Shown: one piece after another, positions 11,313-21,384 of the stretch | How positions within the stretch are numbered: position 1 is the first letter of the stretch | Layout: each line of letters begins with the position of its first letter | From: Prevotella sp. | Lineage (GTDB): Bacteria; Bacteroidota; Bacteroidia; Bacteroidales; Bacteroidaceae | Assembly (NCBI GenBank): GCA_024681875.1 | Contig: JAILAA010000154.1 | Coordinates: 1-32,259 of the forward strand | DNA length: 32,259 nucleotides | Direction: 5' to 3' | The notes under the pieces: model-generated | Told to the model about the DNA's origin: nothing | Database searches by the model: none | Seen by the model: only the letters and a program-made list of their open reading frames with translations | Translations under genes and position numbers: made by a program

Positions 11313-12569
11313 ATGAAAAAAATTGCAATGTATGTAGCATTTCTGTCACTGGTAATCGCCGTCAACGCTCAGACGGTCAACGTACAGAGTGCCATGACTG
11401 ACCTCAAGAGAGGTTATCTGAACAAAGCGAAAATTGCCATCGACAAGGCATGCGAACATCCTGACACCAAGGACGATGCCAAGACATGGTACTACGCTGG
11501 TCTGATTTACACTCAGATAGGCGACGCTGCCACCAATCCTCAATCGCAGTACAAAAAATGGAAAAACCTGGACCCCAACTGGTGCGACAAGGCCTACAAT
11601 GCAGCACTGCGTTGCAAGGAACTGGACACCAAGAATGAGTATGCCAACGAGAACAACAACATTTTCGGCTACCTGGGCAACGAATACTACAGGCGTTCCA
11701 TCGACGAGTTCAACGCTGGCAACTATGCTGAGGCCCGCAAACTCAGCGACGACGCCATCAAGATGTTCAACAACTCGGGCAACACGGAGTATGCCAACGA
11801 GTCGTACTACATCGCCGGCTATGCCTGCCAGATGCTCAACGACAACGAAGGTGTGAAGAAATACTACGGTCCGCTGGTGCGCAAACCGAAAGTGAAAGAG
11901 GATTTCGCTCCCAAGATGCCGGCCATCTACCGTACGATGTTCCACGTGTACAAGGATGCCAACGACACTGTGAATGTGATGAAGCTGGCCAACAACTACA
12001 CGAAGGCTCTGCCCAACGACCCCAATGCTCAGCTGCTCCTGGCTGACGCATACATCTGGTCTGGCAACCCCTCCAAGGGTATCTCCTTGGCCCAGAAAGC
12101 TATCGAGATGACCAAGGGTACGGATGCCCAACCGCTGGTACTCTGCGCAGCAGCTAGCGTCTACGAGGCCGCTGGCGACTATGACGGCGCTGAATCGCTC
12201 TACAAAGAGTCGGCACAGCTGCAGCCCAACCAGCTGACCGCCAACCTGGGTATGGGTCTGATGCTTTACAACCGCGGCGTTGACAAAATCAAGGCTCTGG
12301 ACAATCCCGACCTGTACACCGACGACGACAACATGGCTCTCATCAACAAGCTGACTGAAGAGTACAAAGATCTTCTGTCGCAGGCCATCCCGTATCTGCA
12401 GAACGCTATCGCTTATCTCGACGGACTTGATGAGGAGCATCGCGCCCAGAACCGCTCGAGCCTCTACAACAGCCTGAAAGCTCTCAGCAACTGCTACGCT
12501 CGTCTCGACAAATACAACGAAGCCAAACCCATCCAGGATCGCATCTTGCTGATGGAAAAGAGCAACTAA
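11313..12569 (+). CDS. Secreted tetratricopeptide-repeat protein
   Basis: This 418-residue protein starts with a signal peptide (MKKIAMYVAFLSLVIAVNA, cleavage near residue 19). Helical tetratricopeptide repeats follow, visible as alanine/tyrosine-spaced helix pairs such as AQLLLADAYIWSGNPSKGIS and LVLCAAASVYEAAGDYDGAE. It is likely periplasmic or at the outer membrane and acts as a protein-interaction scaffold; partner unknown. A TPR gene directly after gyrA is, to my knowledge, a recurring arrangement in Bacteroidales, and the two may be co-transcribed. The gene is followed at once by a strong terminator. Confidence 0.85.
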   Translation: MKKIAMYVAFLSLVIAVNAQTVNVQSAMTDLKRGYLNKAKIAIDKACEHPDTKDDAKTWYYAGLIYTQIGDAATNPQSQYKKWKNLDPNWCDKAYNAALRCKELDTKNEYANENNNIFGYLGNEYYRRSIDEFNAGNYAEARKLSDDAIKMFNNSGNTEYANESYYIAGYACQMLNDNEGVKKYYGPLVRKPKVKEDFAPKMPAIYRTMFHVYKDANDTVNVMKLANNYTKALPNDPNAQLLLADAYIWSGNPSKGISLAQKAIEMTKGTDAQPLVLCAAASVYEAAGDYDGAESLYKESAQLQPNQLTANLGMGLMLYNRGVDKIKALDNPDLYTDDDNMALINKLTEEYKDLLSQAIPYLQNAIAYLDGLDEEHRAQNRSSLYNSLKALSNCYARLDKYNEAKPIQDRILLMEKSN

Positions 12570-12586
12570 TCAGATATCAACAATCC

Positions 12587-12627
12587 AAAATAAACGCCGG
12601 AATGATGACCATTTCGGCGTTTATTTT
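12587..12627 (+). terminator. Rho-independent terminator after the TPR gene
   Basis: AAAATAAACGCCG and CGGCGTTTATTTT form a long stem with a short loop, and the 3' arm supplies the T-rich tail. It lies 18 bases after the TPR stop. The A-rich 5' arm means it could also work on the opposite strand. Confidence 0.85.
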
Positions 12628-12732
12628 ATCCAGATGTCAATTTTTCAGTATTTCCATTATGTTAAGTAATGCCCCTGCCAAGAGGATTAATATGGGTTAA
12701 AACGATTCTTGGATACATAATAATATAAGGAT

Positions 12733-13767
12733 TTAGTTTTTGTAGTCGCCGCGGTCCACCACACTTTCGTAGCCGATGCGTTTCAGACGGAGCTCTGTGC
12801 ATGCAGCACATTCGGCGGCTTCTTCGCCGGTGCAGATTTTATGGTCGTAGATGGCGTAATCTTTGCGGTGTGCTACAGGCGAAAGATTCGGCATCACCAC
12901 ATTGGCACCGTGCAGAATTCCTTGTTCTCTTCCAGTTGGATGCAATGTTCCGAGCGCTGTTGTGGCCGGCAGCAAAACGTGCGGTCTTAACAGACGGATG
13001 ATGGATAACAATCTCAGCGTCGTCTCCACTTTGCCATTGGGAAATTCAGCCATCGGCGTGCCTTGTGTTGAAACAAACGGTCCTATGCCGACCATGTGCG
13101 GCTGCAGTTCGCGTATAAACTGCAAATCCTTATAGATAGTCGCTGTGGTTTGATATGGCGAGCCGACCATAAAGCCACAACCAACCTGATAACCAATGTC
13201 TTTCAACTGACGAAGGCATTCCATCCGGTGCTGCCACGACATCTCGGCGGGATGCAGTCGTCCGTAATGCTCAGCATCGGCAGTCTCATGGCGAAGCAGA
13301 TAGCGATTGGCGCCCGCATCGTACAGTGCCTGATAGCTGTCGCGGCTACGCTCTCCTAGCGACAATGTGATGGCGCAATCGGGATACTGTTTGCGTATTG
13401 TACTGACAATGCGACACATACGCTCGTCGTTGAACCAGGGGTCTTCCCCACCCTGCATGACAAAAGTCCTGAAACCCAGGCGGTAACCATTGGCGCAGCA
13501 GGCATATATTTCATCCTCGGTGAGGCGGTAGCGCACCGCATTGCGGTTACTGCGCCGCAGACCGCAATAGAGGCAATCGTTTTTGCAATAGCTGGATATT
13601 TCGACCAGACCGCGCAGAAAAATCTTGTTGCCATAGACAGCGGTAGCCACCTCGCGGGCAGCCACCGCCAAACTATCCACAAGGGTCTTGTCGCTGGTCT
13701 CCAAAATCATTTGGAGTTGTTCCAGCGTGATATCCTGTTGTTCCCGTATCTGGTCGACGACACTCAT
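12733..13767 (-). CDS. hydE: [FeFe] hydrogenase H-cluster radical SAM maturase HydE
   Basis: This 344-residue radical SAM enzyme has the CX3CX2C cluster site CKNDCLYC (Cys 61, 65, 68). It also has the HydE-typical sequence FVMQGGEDPW and a C-terminal Cys312-x7-Cys320-x2-Cys323 that matches the auxiliary cluster site of HydE. With HydG and HydF it builds the 2Fe subcluster of [FeFe] hydrogenase, indicating an H2-producing or H2-using anaerobe. Neither hydF nor hydG is in the window. The start lies 9 bases after the secA stop, so it probably shares the secA transcript. Biotin synthase and PylB are relatives, but the C-terminal cysteines and length favour HydE. Confidence 0.9.
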   Translation of the reverse strand: MSVVDQIREQQDITLEQLQMILETSDKTLVDSLAVAAREVATAVYGNKIFLRGLVEISSYCKNDCLYCGLRRSNRNAVRYRLTEDEIYACCANGYRLGFRTFVMQGGEDPWFNDERMCRIVSTIRKQYPDCAITLSLGERSRDSYQALYDAGANRYLLRHETADAEHYGRLHPAEMSWQHRMECLRQLKDIGYQVGCGFMVGSPYQTTATIYKDLQFIRELQPHMVGIGPFVSTQGTPMAEFPNGKVETTLRLLSIIRLLRPHVLLPATTALGTLHPTGREQGILHGANVVMPNLSPVAHRKDYAIYDHKICTGEEAAECAACTELRLKRIGYESVVDRGDYKN

Positions 13768-13776
13768 CGTAATTCC

Positions 13777-16700
13777 TTATTCTGCCGCATTACGGCCGTG
13801 GCAGTTCTTGTATTTCTTACCGCTGCCACAGGGACACGGGTCGTTGCGACCCACTTTTTTCTCCACATGGACGGGCTGTACCTTTTCGGGCGGCGCTGTG
13901 CGCTGCTCGGCGGGATTGCTGGACACTTCCTCACGGCCGGTGCGCAGGTTGGTGCGTCGACGCGGCTGCTGGGCCTCATGGACCTCTTCCTCATTGCGCA
14001 CTGGCAAATTGGCGCGGCTGAGGAAGGAGGCAATCTGGCGGTTGATGTTCAACAGCATGGTTTCGAACAGGTTGAACGACTCGAACTTGTAGATTACCAA
14101 GGGGTCTTTCTGCTCGTAGGAGGCATTCTGCACCGACGTCTTCAACTCGTCGAGTTCGCGCAGGTGCTCTTTCCACAGGTCGTCGATGATGGACAGCGTG
14201 ATACCTTTCTCGATGGAGAGCTGGATTTCACGGCCTCCGTTGTCATACGATTTCTGCACAGGCACCACCACCTGCATGGTCTTGACACCGTCGGTGATGG
14301 GGAAAATGACATTCAGGTAGTGTGTGTTGTCGTGGATATTCTTGATGAAAGGATAGGCTATCTCGGCCAGACGTTTCATGCGGTCCTGATAGGAGTTGTA
14401 GGTCAAGTCGTAGAGCTGGTCCACAATCTCCGACGATTTGGCGTTGTAGAAATCCTTCTCGGTGATGGGCACGTCGACAGCAAAGACACGAATCATCTCC
14501 ATCTTGAAGCTCTCAAAGTCGCGATTGTTACGCGCTTCGTTGAAAAGCATCTCGCAGGTGTCGTAGAACATGTTGGAAATGTCGATGGACAGGCGGTCGC
14601 CATAGAGTGCGTTGCGGCGCTTGTTGTAGATGACGGTACGCTGATTGTTCATCACGTCGTCGTATTCCAGCAGGTGCTTACGGCGTCCGAAGTTGTCCTC
14701 CTCCACTTTCTTTTGGGCACGTTCTATCTGCTTGGTAATCATGGAGTGCTGGATAACTTCGCCCTCTTCGAGGCCCATTCGGTCCATCACTTTGGCGATA
14801 CGCTCGGAGCCGAACAGACGCATCAGGTCGTCTTCCAGGGAGATGAAGAACAGCGACGATCCGGGGTCGCCCTGACGGCCGGCACGACCACGCAGCTGAC
14901 GGTCGACACGACGCGATTCGTGACGCTCCGTGCCGATGATGGCCAGACCGCCGGCCTCGCGGACACCAGGCTTGAGCTTGATATCCGTACCACGACCAGC
15001 CATGTTGGTGGCGATGGTGACCTTGCCAGCTTCTCCTGCTTCTGCCACGATGTCGGCCTCTTTCTTATGCAGCTTGGCATTCAACACGTTGTGCTTGATG
15101 CCCTTCATTGTCAACATCTTGCTGATCAACTCGGAAGTCTCCACCGAGGTGGTACCCACCAGGACGGGACGTCCGGCGTTGCGCAATCTTTCGATTTCAT
15201 CGATGACGGCCTTGAATTTCTCGCGTTTGGTTTTGTAAACCACGTCGTTCATGTCGTCGCGGATGACAGGACGGTGCGTGGGAATGACCACGACATCAAG
15301 TTTGTATATGTTCCAGAACTCACCGGCCTCGGTCTCAGCGGTACCCGTCATACCGGCCAGCTTCTTGTACATACGGAAATAGTTCTGCAACGTGATGGTG
15401 GCGTAGGTCTGCGTGGCAGCTTCCACCTTGGCATTTTCCTTGGCCTCGACGGCTTGGTGCAGTCCGTCGCTCCAACGGCGGCCTTCCATGATACGGCCCG
15501 TCTGCTCGTCGACAATCTTCACCTGGCGATCCTCGGTGACGATGTAGTCGACATCTTTCTCAAACAAGGTATAGGCCTTCAGCAGCTGGTCCACGGTGTG
15601 GACACGCTCGCTCTGGATGGCGAAGTTGTTGTATATTTCTTCTTTCTTGGCAGCTTTCTCTTCGGGAGTGAGGGGCTGTTTCTCCAGCTCGGCGATCTCA
15701 GCACCGATGTCGGGCAGCTGGTAGAAACGGCGATCCTCGCCCAAGTCGGCCAGATAGTCCATACCTTTCTCCGTCAGCTCCACGGTGTGGTGCTTCTCGT
15801 CGACGACAAAATAGAGCTCCTCGTCGATGATGGGCATGTACTTGTTCTGCTCCTGCATGTAGTAGTTCTCGGTCTTCTGGAGCAATGCTTTCACACCCTG
15901 CTCACTCTCGAATTTGATGAGGGCCTTGTTCTTGGGCAGACCGCGATAGGCGCGCAGCAAAGCCATGGCGCCGGGCTGGTCGGGTTTCTGGTCGATGTTG
16001 GCGCTCAGTTCGCGCTTGGCCTCGGCCAGGATCTGCGTCACCAGCGTACGCTGGATGCCGTAGAGGCGTTCGATAACGGGTTTGAAGCGGTCAAACTCCT
16101 GGTCTTCACCTTTTTCGGTGGCACCGGAGATGATAAGAGGCGTACGGGCATCGTCGATGAGCACCGAGTCGACCTCGTCGACGATGGCGTAGTTATGCGA
16201 ACGCTGCACCAGATCGTCGATGTTGCGGCTCATATTGTCGCGCAGGTAGTCGAAACCGAACTCGTTGTTGGTACCATAGGTGATGTCGCAGAGATAAGCT
16301 TTCTTACGGGCTTCGGAATGAGGCTCGTGCTTGTCGATGCAGTCCACCGTCAAGCCATGGAACTCGAAGAGCATGCCCATCCATTCGGAGTCACGCTTGG
16401 CCAGATAGTCGTTGACAGTCACCACGTGGACGCCTTTGCCGGGCAGTGCGTTGAGGTAGACGGGCAGCGTGGCCACCAACGTCTTACCTTCACCTGTAGC
16501 CATCTCGGCGATCTTGCCGCTGTGGAGCACCACACCGCCGATGAGCTGCACATCGTAGTGCACCATGTCCCATTTTATCATGTTGCCGCCAGCCATCCAC
16601 TCGTTGGCGAAATGGGCCATGCCGGCATCGTCGATGTTCACATTGTCGCGCGTGGCGCAGAGGTCACGGTCGTGCTCGGTGGCCGTCACCACCACCTCGT

Positions 16701-17076
16701 CGTTCTCGGCGAAGCGGCGTGCTGTCTCGCGGACCACGGCGAAAGCTTCGGGAAGTATCTCGTTCAGGACCTCTTGCGTCTTTTCGTAGGAGTCTTTCTC
16801 CAGATCGTCGATACGCTTGTAGATGCGCTGTTTCTCGTCGACAGGCATCTCGTATTCTGCCTCGATACGGGCGCGAAGTTCGGCCAGCTCTTTCTCCTCT
16901 TCGGCTATCTTGGATTGTATTTTTGCTTTGAATTCCAGTGTCTTGGCGCGCAGTTCGTCGTTGTTCAGGGCTTCAATGGTCGGATATACTTTATGAATTG
17001 CGTCTACAAAAGGTCTTACCTCCTTGATGTCTCGTTGCGACTTGTCGCCAAATAGTTTCTTGAATATGTTCGCCAT
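13777..17076 (-). CDS. secA: Preprotein translocase ATPase SecA
   Basis: This 1099-residue protein is the motor that drives secretory proteins through SecYEG. Walker A is ATGEGKT (about 193-199), with [12 protein letters not shown] as the DEAD-like box and the motif [12 protein letters not shown] later. The C-terminus carries the SEC-C zinc site [15 protein letters not shown]. It is longer than E. coli SecA (901 residues), as is usual in Bacteroidetes. The start [16 protein letters not shown] fits the family. A promoter-like element lies about 190 bases upstream, and hydE follows 9 bases after the stop. Confidence 0.98.
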   Translation of the reverse strand: MANIFKKLFGDKSQRDIKEVRPFVDAIHKVYPTIEALNNDELRAKTLEFKAKIQSKIAEEEKELAELRARIEAEYEMPVDEKQRIYKRIDDLEKDSYEKTQEVLNEILPEAFAVVRETARRFAENDEVVVTATEHDRDLCATRDNVNIDDAGMAHFANEWMAGGNMIKWDMVHYDVQLIGGVVLHSGKIAEMATGEGKTLVATLPVYLNALPGKGVHVVTVNDYLAKRDSEWMGMLFEFHGLTVDCIDKHEPHSEARKKAYLCDITYGTNNEFGFDYLRDNMSRNIDDLVQRSHNYAIVDEVDSVLIDDARTPLIISGATEKGEDQEFDRFKPVIERLYGIQRTLVTQILAEAKRELSANIDQKPDQPGAMALLRAYRGLPKNKALIKFESEQGVKALLQKTENYYMQEQNKYMPIIDEELYFVVDEKHHTVELTEKGMDYLADLGEDRRFYQLPDIGAEIAELEKQPLTPEEKAAKKEEIYNNFAIQSERVHTVDQLLKAYTLFEKDVDYIVTEDRQVKIVDEQTGRIMEGRRWSDGLHQAVEAKENAKVEAATQTYATITLQNYFRMYKKLAGMTGTAETEAGEFWNIYKLDVVVIPTHRPVIRDDMNDVVYKTKREKFKAVIDEIERLRNAGRPVLVGTTSVETSELISKMLTMKGIKHNVLNAKLHKKEADIVAEAGEAGKVTIATNMAGRGTDIKLKPGVREAGGLAIIGTERHESRRVDRQLRGRAGRQGDPGSSLFFISLEDDLMRLFGSERIAKVMDRMGLEEGEVIQHSMITKQIERAQKKVEEDNFGRRKHLLEYDDVMNNQRTVIYNKRRNALYGDRLSIDISNMFYDTCEMLFNEARNNRDFESFKMEMIRVFAVDVPITEKDFYNAKSSEIVDQLYDLTYNSYQDRMKRLAEIAYPFIKNIHDNTHYLNVIFPITDGVKTMQVVVPVQKSYDNGGREIQLSIEKGITLSIIDDLWKEHLRELDELKTSVQNASYEQKDPLVIYKFESFNLFETMLLNINRQIASFLSRANLPVRNEEEVHEAQQPRRRTNLRTGREEVSSNPAEQRTAPPEKVQPVHVEKKVGRNDPCPCGSGKKYKNCHGRNAAE

Positions 17077-17260
17077 ATTGGGGTCAGTTATTTTTTATTA
17101 TCACTTCGTTCCTGGGGTTGCCAAATGCTTGCTTCAGCGGAGAAACGGACAAGCAAGCCTGCCTATTTTCTCATATTTTGCCCCTTTGTCATCGTTCTAT
17201 TATATTTATTAATATAGAATACAATATTTTAAGTGCATACAGGCACAATTATACAATCTG

Positions 17261-17292
17261 CAAACATACAAAAAAGATGCCAAACTGCCAAA
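17261..17292 (-). promoter_or_regulatory. Candidate secA promoter
   Basis: On the minus strand TTTG (17289-17292) and TATGTTTG (17261-17268) are 20 bases apart, matching the Bacteroidetes consensus. It implies a leader of about 180 bases before secA. The upstream element sits inside the loop of the preceding terminator hairpin. Confidence 0.55.
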
Positions 17293-17328
17293 AATTTTTT
17301 CTCACCAATATTTCTGACAGTTTGGCAG
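17271..17328 (-). terminator. Terminator after the Sel1-repeat gene
   Basis: TGCCAAACTG and CAGTTTGGCA (17278-17287 and 17318-17327) are perfect inverted repeats with a 30-base loop. On the minus strand the distal arm is followed by a T-rich run. It lies just past the Sel1 stop; the long loop makes it weaker than the terminator at 12587. Confidence 0.5.
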
Positions 17329-17353
17329 AGTGGTCTGCACTTCTTGTGGCAGA

Positions 17354-20323
17354 CTATAAATCTTCGAGTGCCTTGACGGCGGCATCCATGCCGTTTTCGG
17401 CAGCGATGGTCAGCAGGCGGCGGGCCTCTTTCTTGTTCTTTTTCACTCCGTCGCCGGTGGCATATCTCAAGCCCATCAGATAGCAGCTGGAGATGTGGCC
17501 ATTGTCGGCGGCCTGCAGATACCAGTTGATGGCCTCATTCATGCTGGCCTCGACAAAGATGGCATCCTCATAGCAATGGCCGACAAGATACATGCCCGTC
17601 GGCGAACCGGCCTCGGCGGCACGCTGATAGTATTCGAAGGCTTTGCGATGGTTGAGTATGACGCCTTCGCCCTCTTCGTAGCACACGCCCAGGCGCCACA
17701 TGGCCTCGGTGTTGCCCTTGTCGGCGGCACGCTGGTACCACTTGACAGCCTGCTCCATCGACTGCTCCACCCATTCGCCATCGACGTATGATTGGGCCAT
17801 CACGAGCATGGAGCGCACATCGCCCCTGTCGGCAGCGCGCTCATACCAATGAATGCCTTCGACGGTATCGGCCTCACAGCCAATGCCGTTGCCCACAAAG
17901 ATGGCGGCATTGCGCATTCCGCGGATGTCGCCCATCTGTGCAGCTTTCATCGTATATTGGTAAGCCTTGACGGTGTCGTACTGGCATCCTTTACCCATGT
18001 AGTGCATGATGCCCAGCATGGTGTAGGCTGCAGCATTGTCGTATTCTTCAGCTGCTTCCTTGAACATGGTATAAGCCCGTTCGGGGTCGGGGTCAAGGCC
18101 GTAACCATTCAATAGACACTCGGCGAACTTCTCGTAGGCATCGACACTGCCGTTGCTTGCTGCGGAGCGGAGATACTGGATGGCGGGGCCATACATCTCC
18201 TGGTCCAGGAGCAGACAGCCTATCATGTAGTCGCCACGCGGGTCGTCGCCTTGCGATGCCTGATAGTAGTAGAGCATTGCGGAGTCGGTGTTCTGCCGGG
18301 TGCCGGGCCAGCCATAATAGAAGGCGTCGCCCAAAAGGGCGTTGGCCCTGTATGAGCCTTTCTGTGCCGATTCGCGAATCAACGGTATGGCAGCCGTCGT
18401 GTCGATGGTTGTGCCTATTCCTGTCATATAGCATTCGGCCAGGCGCAGCAAGGATTTGGCATTGTCGTCGCTGCAGAGCACGGCCTTCTGGTCGTATTCG
18501 AAAGCCTTGGCATAATCTTGGGGGACCCCGGTTCCATGCACATAGAGATCGGCGCAGTAGGCATAGCCGTTGCTGACGCCGTTGTCGCCGGCACGCTGGT
18601 ACCATTGGAGGGCTTTCATCGTGTCGGCGAGAACGCCGATGCCGGACTCGTAGCAGGTGCCCACACCCAGCATACCGCGTCCGTCGTCGAGGTCGGCCAG
18701 ACGTTTGTACCAATAGTACATGCTGTCGCGGTTTTCTTCGCCAGCCACTTCCATCTGATAGCAATAGGCAGCATTGTACATGCCGTCGGCATAGCCATTG
18801 TGCGCCGCTTTGAGCAGGAGGTTCAATGCTGCGCGATAATCGTCTGGGCTACGTTCCCCCACTTGGCCACGGAGATAGAGCAAGGCCTCGCGGACATTGC
18901 CCTCATCCCCACCCTGACGGTAGTAGGTGGCAGCTTTTACGTAGTCGGGCTCCTCTTGGTCGCGCAGTTCGTCGCCGAGGGCCACAGCACAGTCTGTGCA
19001 TCCATGCTTGATGCCTTTTTCCAGCGTCTTATGATAGTTTTTGTTTTGGAACGACTCCAAGTAACCTAACCAATACCAGGCAGTTGGCTCATAGTTGGCA
19101 GCAGCCGTGTTGAAACATTCGAAGGCTTTGTCCATGTGCCCCAGCATTCCGTAGATGCGGCCAGCGGTGACACGATTGCTCTCGTCGCCCCAGTCGCCAG
19201 CCTGTTCGTAGCATCTGGCTGCCAGTTCCATATCTTCATTTTCTTCAGCAATGGAGCCCTTCAGCTGGGCAGCCTTGGAGGAGAAGAGATCGTAAGCCAT
19301 ATTCAGATAGTAGTTCGTACTGTCCATGTTTTCATTCTGGAAGTGCCACAAGGCTAGCTCTGTAATCATGTCGCCATCCTTTTCTTTGAGACCTTTATAG
19401 AGATAGTGAAGTCTCATGGCTGAGTCCACTTCGGTGAAAGTTCCAAAATAATATGACGAAGACAAGAGATCGTAGCAACTCGACCCGCCTTGCAATACCA
19501 GTTGCAAGACTTTCGCGGTGTCGAAAGAGGCCTCATCACCCGACGTCAATGTCAATGCATACATCCTGTTGATCCAGCCTTCGCCTTTATATTTCTTCAT
19601 CAACGCTTCAAATTGCTCACAAGCCTGCTTCGGATCTGCCTCTTTTCCGACACCTATATAGGTATAAAAGGCACGTATAACCTGAGCAGAGAAATTGTCG
19701 AGCGCTACGCCTTTGTCGATCCATTGCCATATCTTTTTGTATTCGCCGCGAAGATAATAGTATTGTGCCAATGTGACGTATTTGTTGCTTGCCGACAATC
19801 CATCCTTTGCTTTGAGCAACAGTTTGGCACCCTTCTCGACATCATGATTGTAGCCGTTATTACCCCAATAATAATTGTTACCGACAACGTTGTATGCGGT
19901 TGAAGAGCCTGTAGCAAGCGCCTGATTGTACAACTCTTTGGATTTTGCAACGTCGCGCTCTACACCAACACCCTGGGCGTAGCACCATGCCAAACGGCAC
20001 ATACCGTCGGCCGAACCGGCAGACACCGACTCCCTCAACAGTTTGATAGCCTTCACGGTGTCGTGCGTCAAGCCTGAGTAATCCAAGTAATAGCGAGCCA
20101 TTTGCGCCTTGGCGTCGGCGGCGCCCTTTTCAACAGCGCGCTGGTAAAGCGAACATGCCTGTGCAGAGTCCACTGCCACGCCATGGCCACATTCGTAACA
20201 CATGGCCAACTCAATCATCGCTTTTGTGTCGCCGTTCTCTGATTTGGCACGCAGCTTGGCGATATCCTGTGCCATACCCATCAGGGGTACCATCAGCATC
20301 AATACTACAATAATACGTTTCAT
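17354..20323 (-). CDS. Large secreted Sel1-repeat protein
   Basis: This 989-residue protein has a signal peptide (MKRIIVVLMLMVPLMGMA, cleavage near residue 18). Many Sel1-type repeats follow, recognisable as units with A...YY..A, G..Y and LG..Y.G.GV, for example AFEYYQRAAEAGSPTGMYLV. Repeats are clear in residues 30-150 and through most of the second half; the middle is more divergent. Sel1 proteins are solenoid scaffolds. This one should be exported to the periplasm or outer membrane, and its partner is unknown. It is unusually long for the family. It starts 116 bases after rnz with no clear promoter between, and is followed by a hairpin terminator. Confidence 0.85.
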   Translation of the reverse strand: MKRIIVVLMLMVPLMGMAQDIAKLRAKSENGDTKAMIELAMCYECGHGVAVDSAQACSLYQRAVEKGAADAKAQMARYYLDYSGLTHDTVKAIKLLRESVSAGSADGMCRLAWCYAQGVGVERDVAKSKELYNQALATGSSTAYNVVGNNYYWGNNGYNHDVEKGAKLLLKAKDGLSASNKYVTLAQYYYLRGEYKKIWQWIDKGVALDNFSAQVIRAFYTYIGVGKEADPKQACEQFEALMKKYKGEGWINRMYALTLTSGDEASFDTAKVLQLVLQGGSSCYDLLSSSYYFGTFTEVDSAMRLHYLYKGLKEKDGDMITELALWHFQNENMDSTNYYLNMAYDLFSSKAAQLKGSIAEENEDMELAARCYEQAGDWGDESNRVTAGRIYGMLGHMDKAFECFNTAAANYEPTAWYWLGYLESFQNKNYHKTLEKGIKHGCTDCAVALGDELRDQEEPDYVKAATYYRQGGDEGNVREALLYLRGQVGERSPDDYRAALNLLLKAAHNGYADGMYNAAYCYQMEVAGEENRDSMYYWYKRLADLDDGRGMLGVGTCYESGIGVLADTMKALQWYQRAGDNGVSNGYAYCADLYVHGTGVPQDYAKAFEYDQKAVLCSDDNAKSLLRLAECYMTGIGTTIDTTAAIPLIRESAQKGSYRANALLGDAFYYGWPGTRQNTDSAMLYYYQASQGDDPRGDYMIGCLLLDQEMYGPAIQYLRSAASNGSVDAYEKFAECLLNGYGLDPDPERAYTMFKEAAEEYDNAAAYTMLGIMHYMGKGCQYDTVKAYQYTMKAAQMGDIRGMRNAAIFVGNGIGCEADTVEGIHWYERAADRGDVRSMLVMAQSYVDGEWVEQSMEQAVKWYQRAADKGNTEAMWRLGVCYEEGEGVILNHRKAFEYYQRAAEAGSPTGMYLVGHCYEDAIFVEASMNEAINWYLQAADNGHISSCYLMGLRYATGDGVKKNKKEARRLLTIAAENGMDAAVKALEDL

Positions 20324-20439
20324 CTCTTATAATATTAAGTTGTTTTTTTTCATGATTACCACTCTCCCACTCCACTCTCCATTTACAATATATAGACACC
20401 TCGGCGAGCCGACAAGTGCATCAATGATTGGAAAAACAA

Positions 20440-21363
20440 TCACCCATGATAGGGCACCTGATAGATGGTGCCGTCCTCGGCGGCCAGCACATTGGGGAAT
20501 ATTGGGCGCGCCTCTTCCAACAGCGGCTCCACATCTTTGTATCGCGCCGAAAAATGAGTCAGCAACAATTGTTGCACACCGGCTTTCTGAGCCAGTATGG
20601 CTGCCTGCTCTGCCGTGCAATGGCATTTCTCGGCAGCCAACGTTTCGAACTGCTTGCCGAAGGTGCTCTCAATACACATCAGGTCGGCGCCCTTAAGGAC
20701 GGGGATGATGTCCTCGCAATAGGCAGTGTCACAGCAGTATGCATAGCGACGCGGCGCTTTCGGAGGCAGCGTCAGCAGGCTGTTCGCCACCACGGTTCCG
20801 TCGTCCAGCACCAAGTCGCTGCCATTTTTGATACTGATGCATTGATCGTTGGTGAGACCGTATTGGGTACGGACCTCTTTCCTCAGATTCAGCATCGTGA
20901 CCACCTCCTCGAAAAGGAAGCCGTAGACAGGCACCGTGTGGCGCAGCGGGAAAGCTGTGACACGGCAATATTTGTCTTCCATCACCATGGTGGGACTGTC
21001 AAGCTCCAGCTCGTTGATTTCCAGCTCGTACTGCAGCTGGGTATTGGACACCTTGAAAAGGATGTCAAGCAGTTCCCGCAAACCTTTGGGGGCAAAGAGC
21101 CTGACAGGTTCTGTACGTCCACAAAGATGCATGGTCGACAGCAACCCCGGCAGGCCGAAGAAATGGTCGCCATGCAGATGCGAGATAAAGATGGTGTCGA
21201 TGGCTTGGATGCGCTGATGGAACTGCCGCAGATGGCATTGCGTCGCCTCGCCGCAGTCCAGCAGCATGCGGCGTGGCCCTATGCGCACCACCTGACTGCT
21301 GCAACGGCGTGTCTTGGTGGGCGTCGCCGCCCCTGAGCCTAATACTAATATACTGAAGTCCAT
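20440..21363 (-). CDS. rnz: Ribonuclease Z
   Basis: This 307-residue metallo-beta-lactamase-fold endonuclease processes tRNA 3' ends. The zinc motif SHLHGDH is at residues 61-67, with later ligand motifs LLTHFSARY and CIESTFG. Length fits bacterial RNase Z (about 300-310). The start MDFSILVLGSGAATP matches the usual N-terminus. It lies 21 bases downstream of the DUF4831 gene on the same strand, suggesting one operon with the symporter. Confidence 0.95.
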   Translation of the reverse strand: MDFSILVLGSGAATPTKTRRCSSQVVRIGPRRMLLDCGEATQCHLRQFHQRIQAIDTIFISHLHGDHFFGLPGLLSTMHLCGRTEPVRLFAPKGLRELLDILFKVSNTQLQYELEINELELDSPTMVMEDKYCRVTAFPLRHTVPVYGFLFEEVVTMLNLRKEVRTQYGLTNDQCISIKNGSDLVLDDGTVVANSLLTLPPKAPRRYAYCCDTAYCEDIIPVLKGADLMCIESTFGKQFETLAAEKCHCTAEQAAILAQKAGVQQLLLTHFSARYKDVEPLLEEARPIFPNVLAAEDGTIYQVPYHG

Positions 21364-21384
21364 ACGATTGTGTCCTATTTGTTA

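Noticed and set aside
13711..17055. 1114-codon open frame opposite secA
   Set aside because: Antisense shadow of secA; composition is biased and no domain is recognisable.
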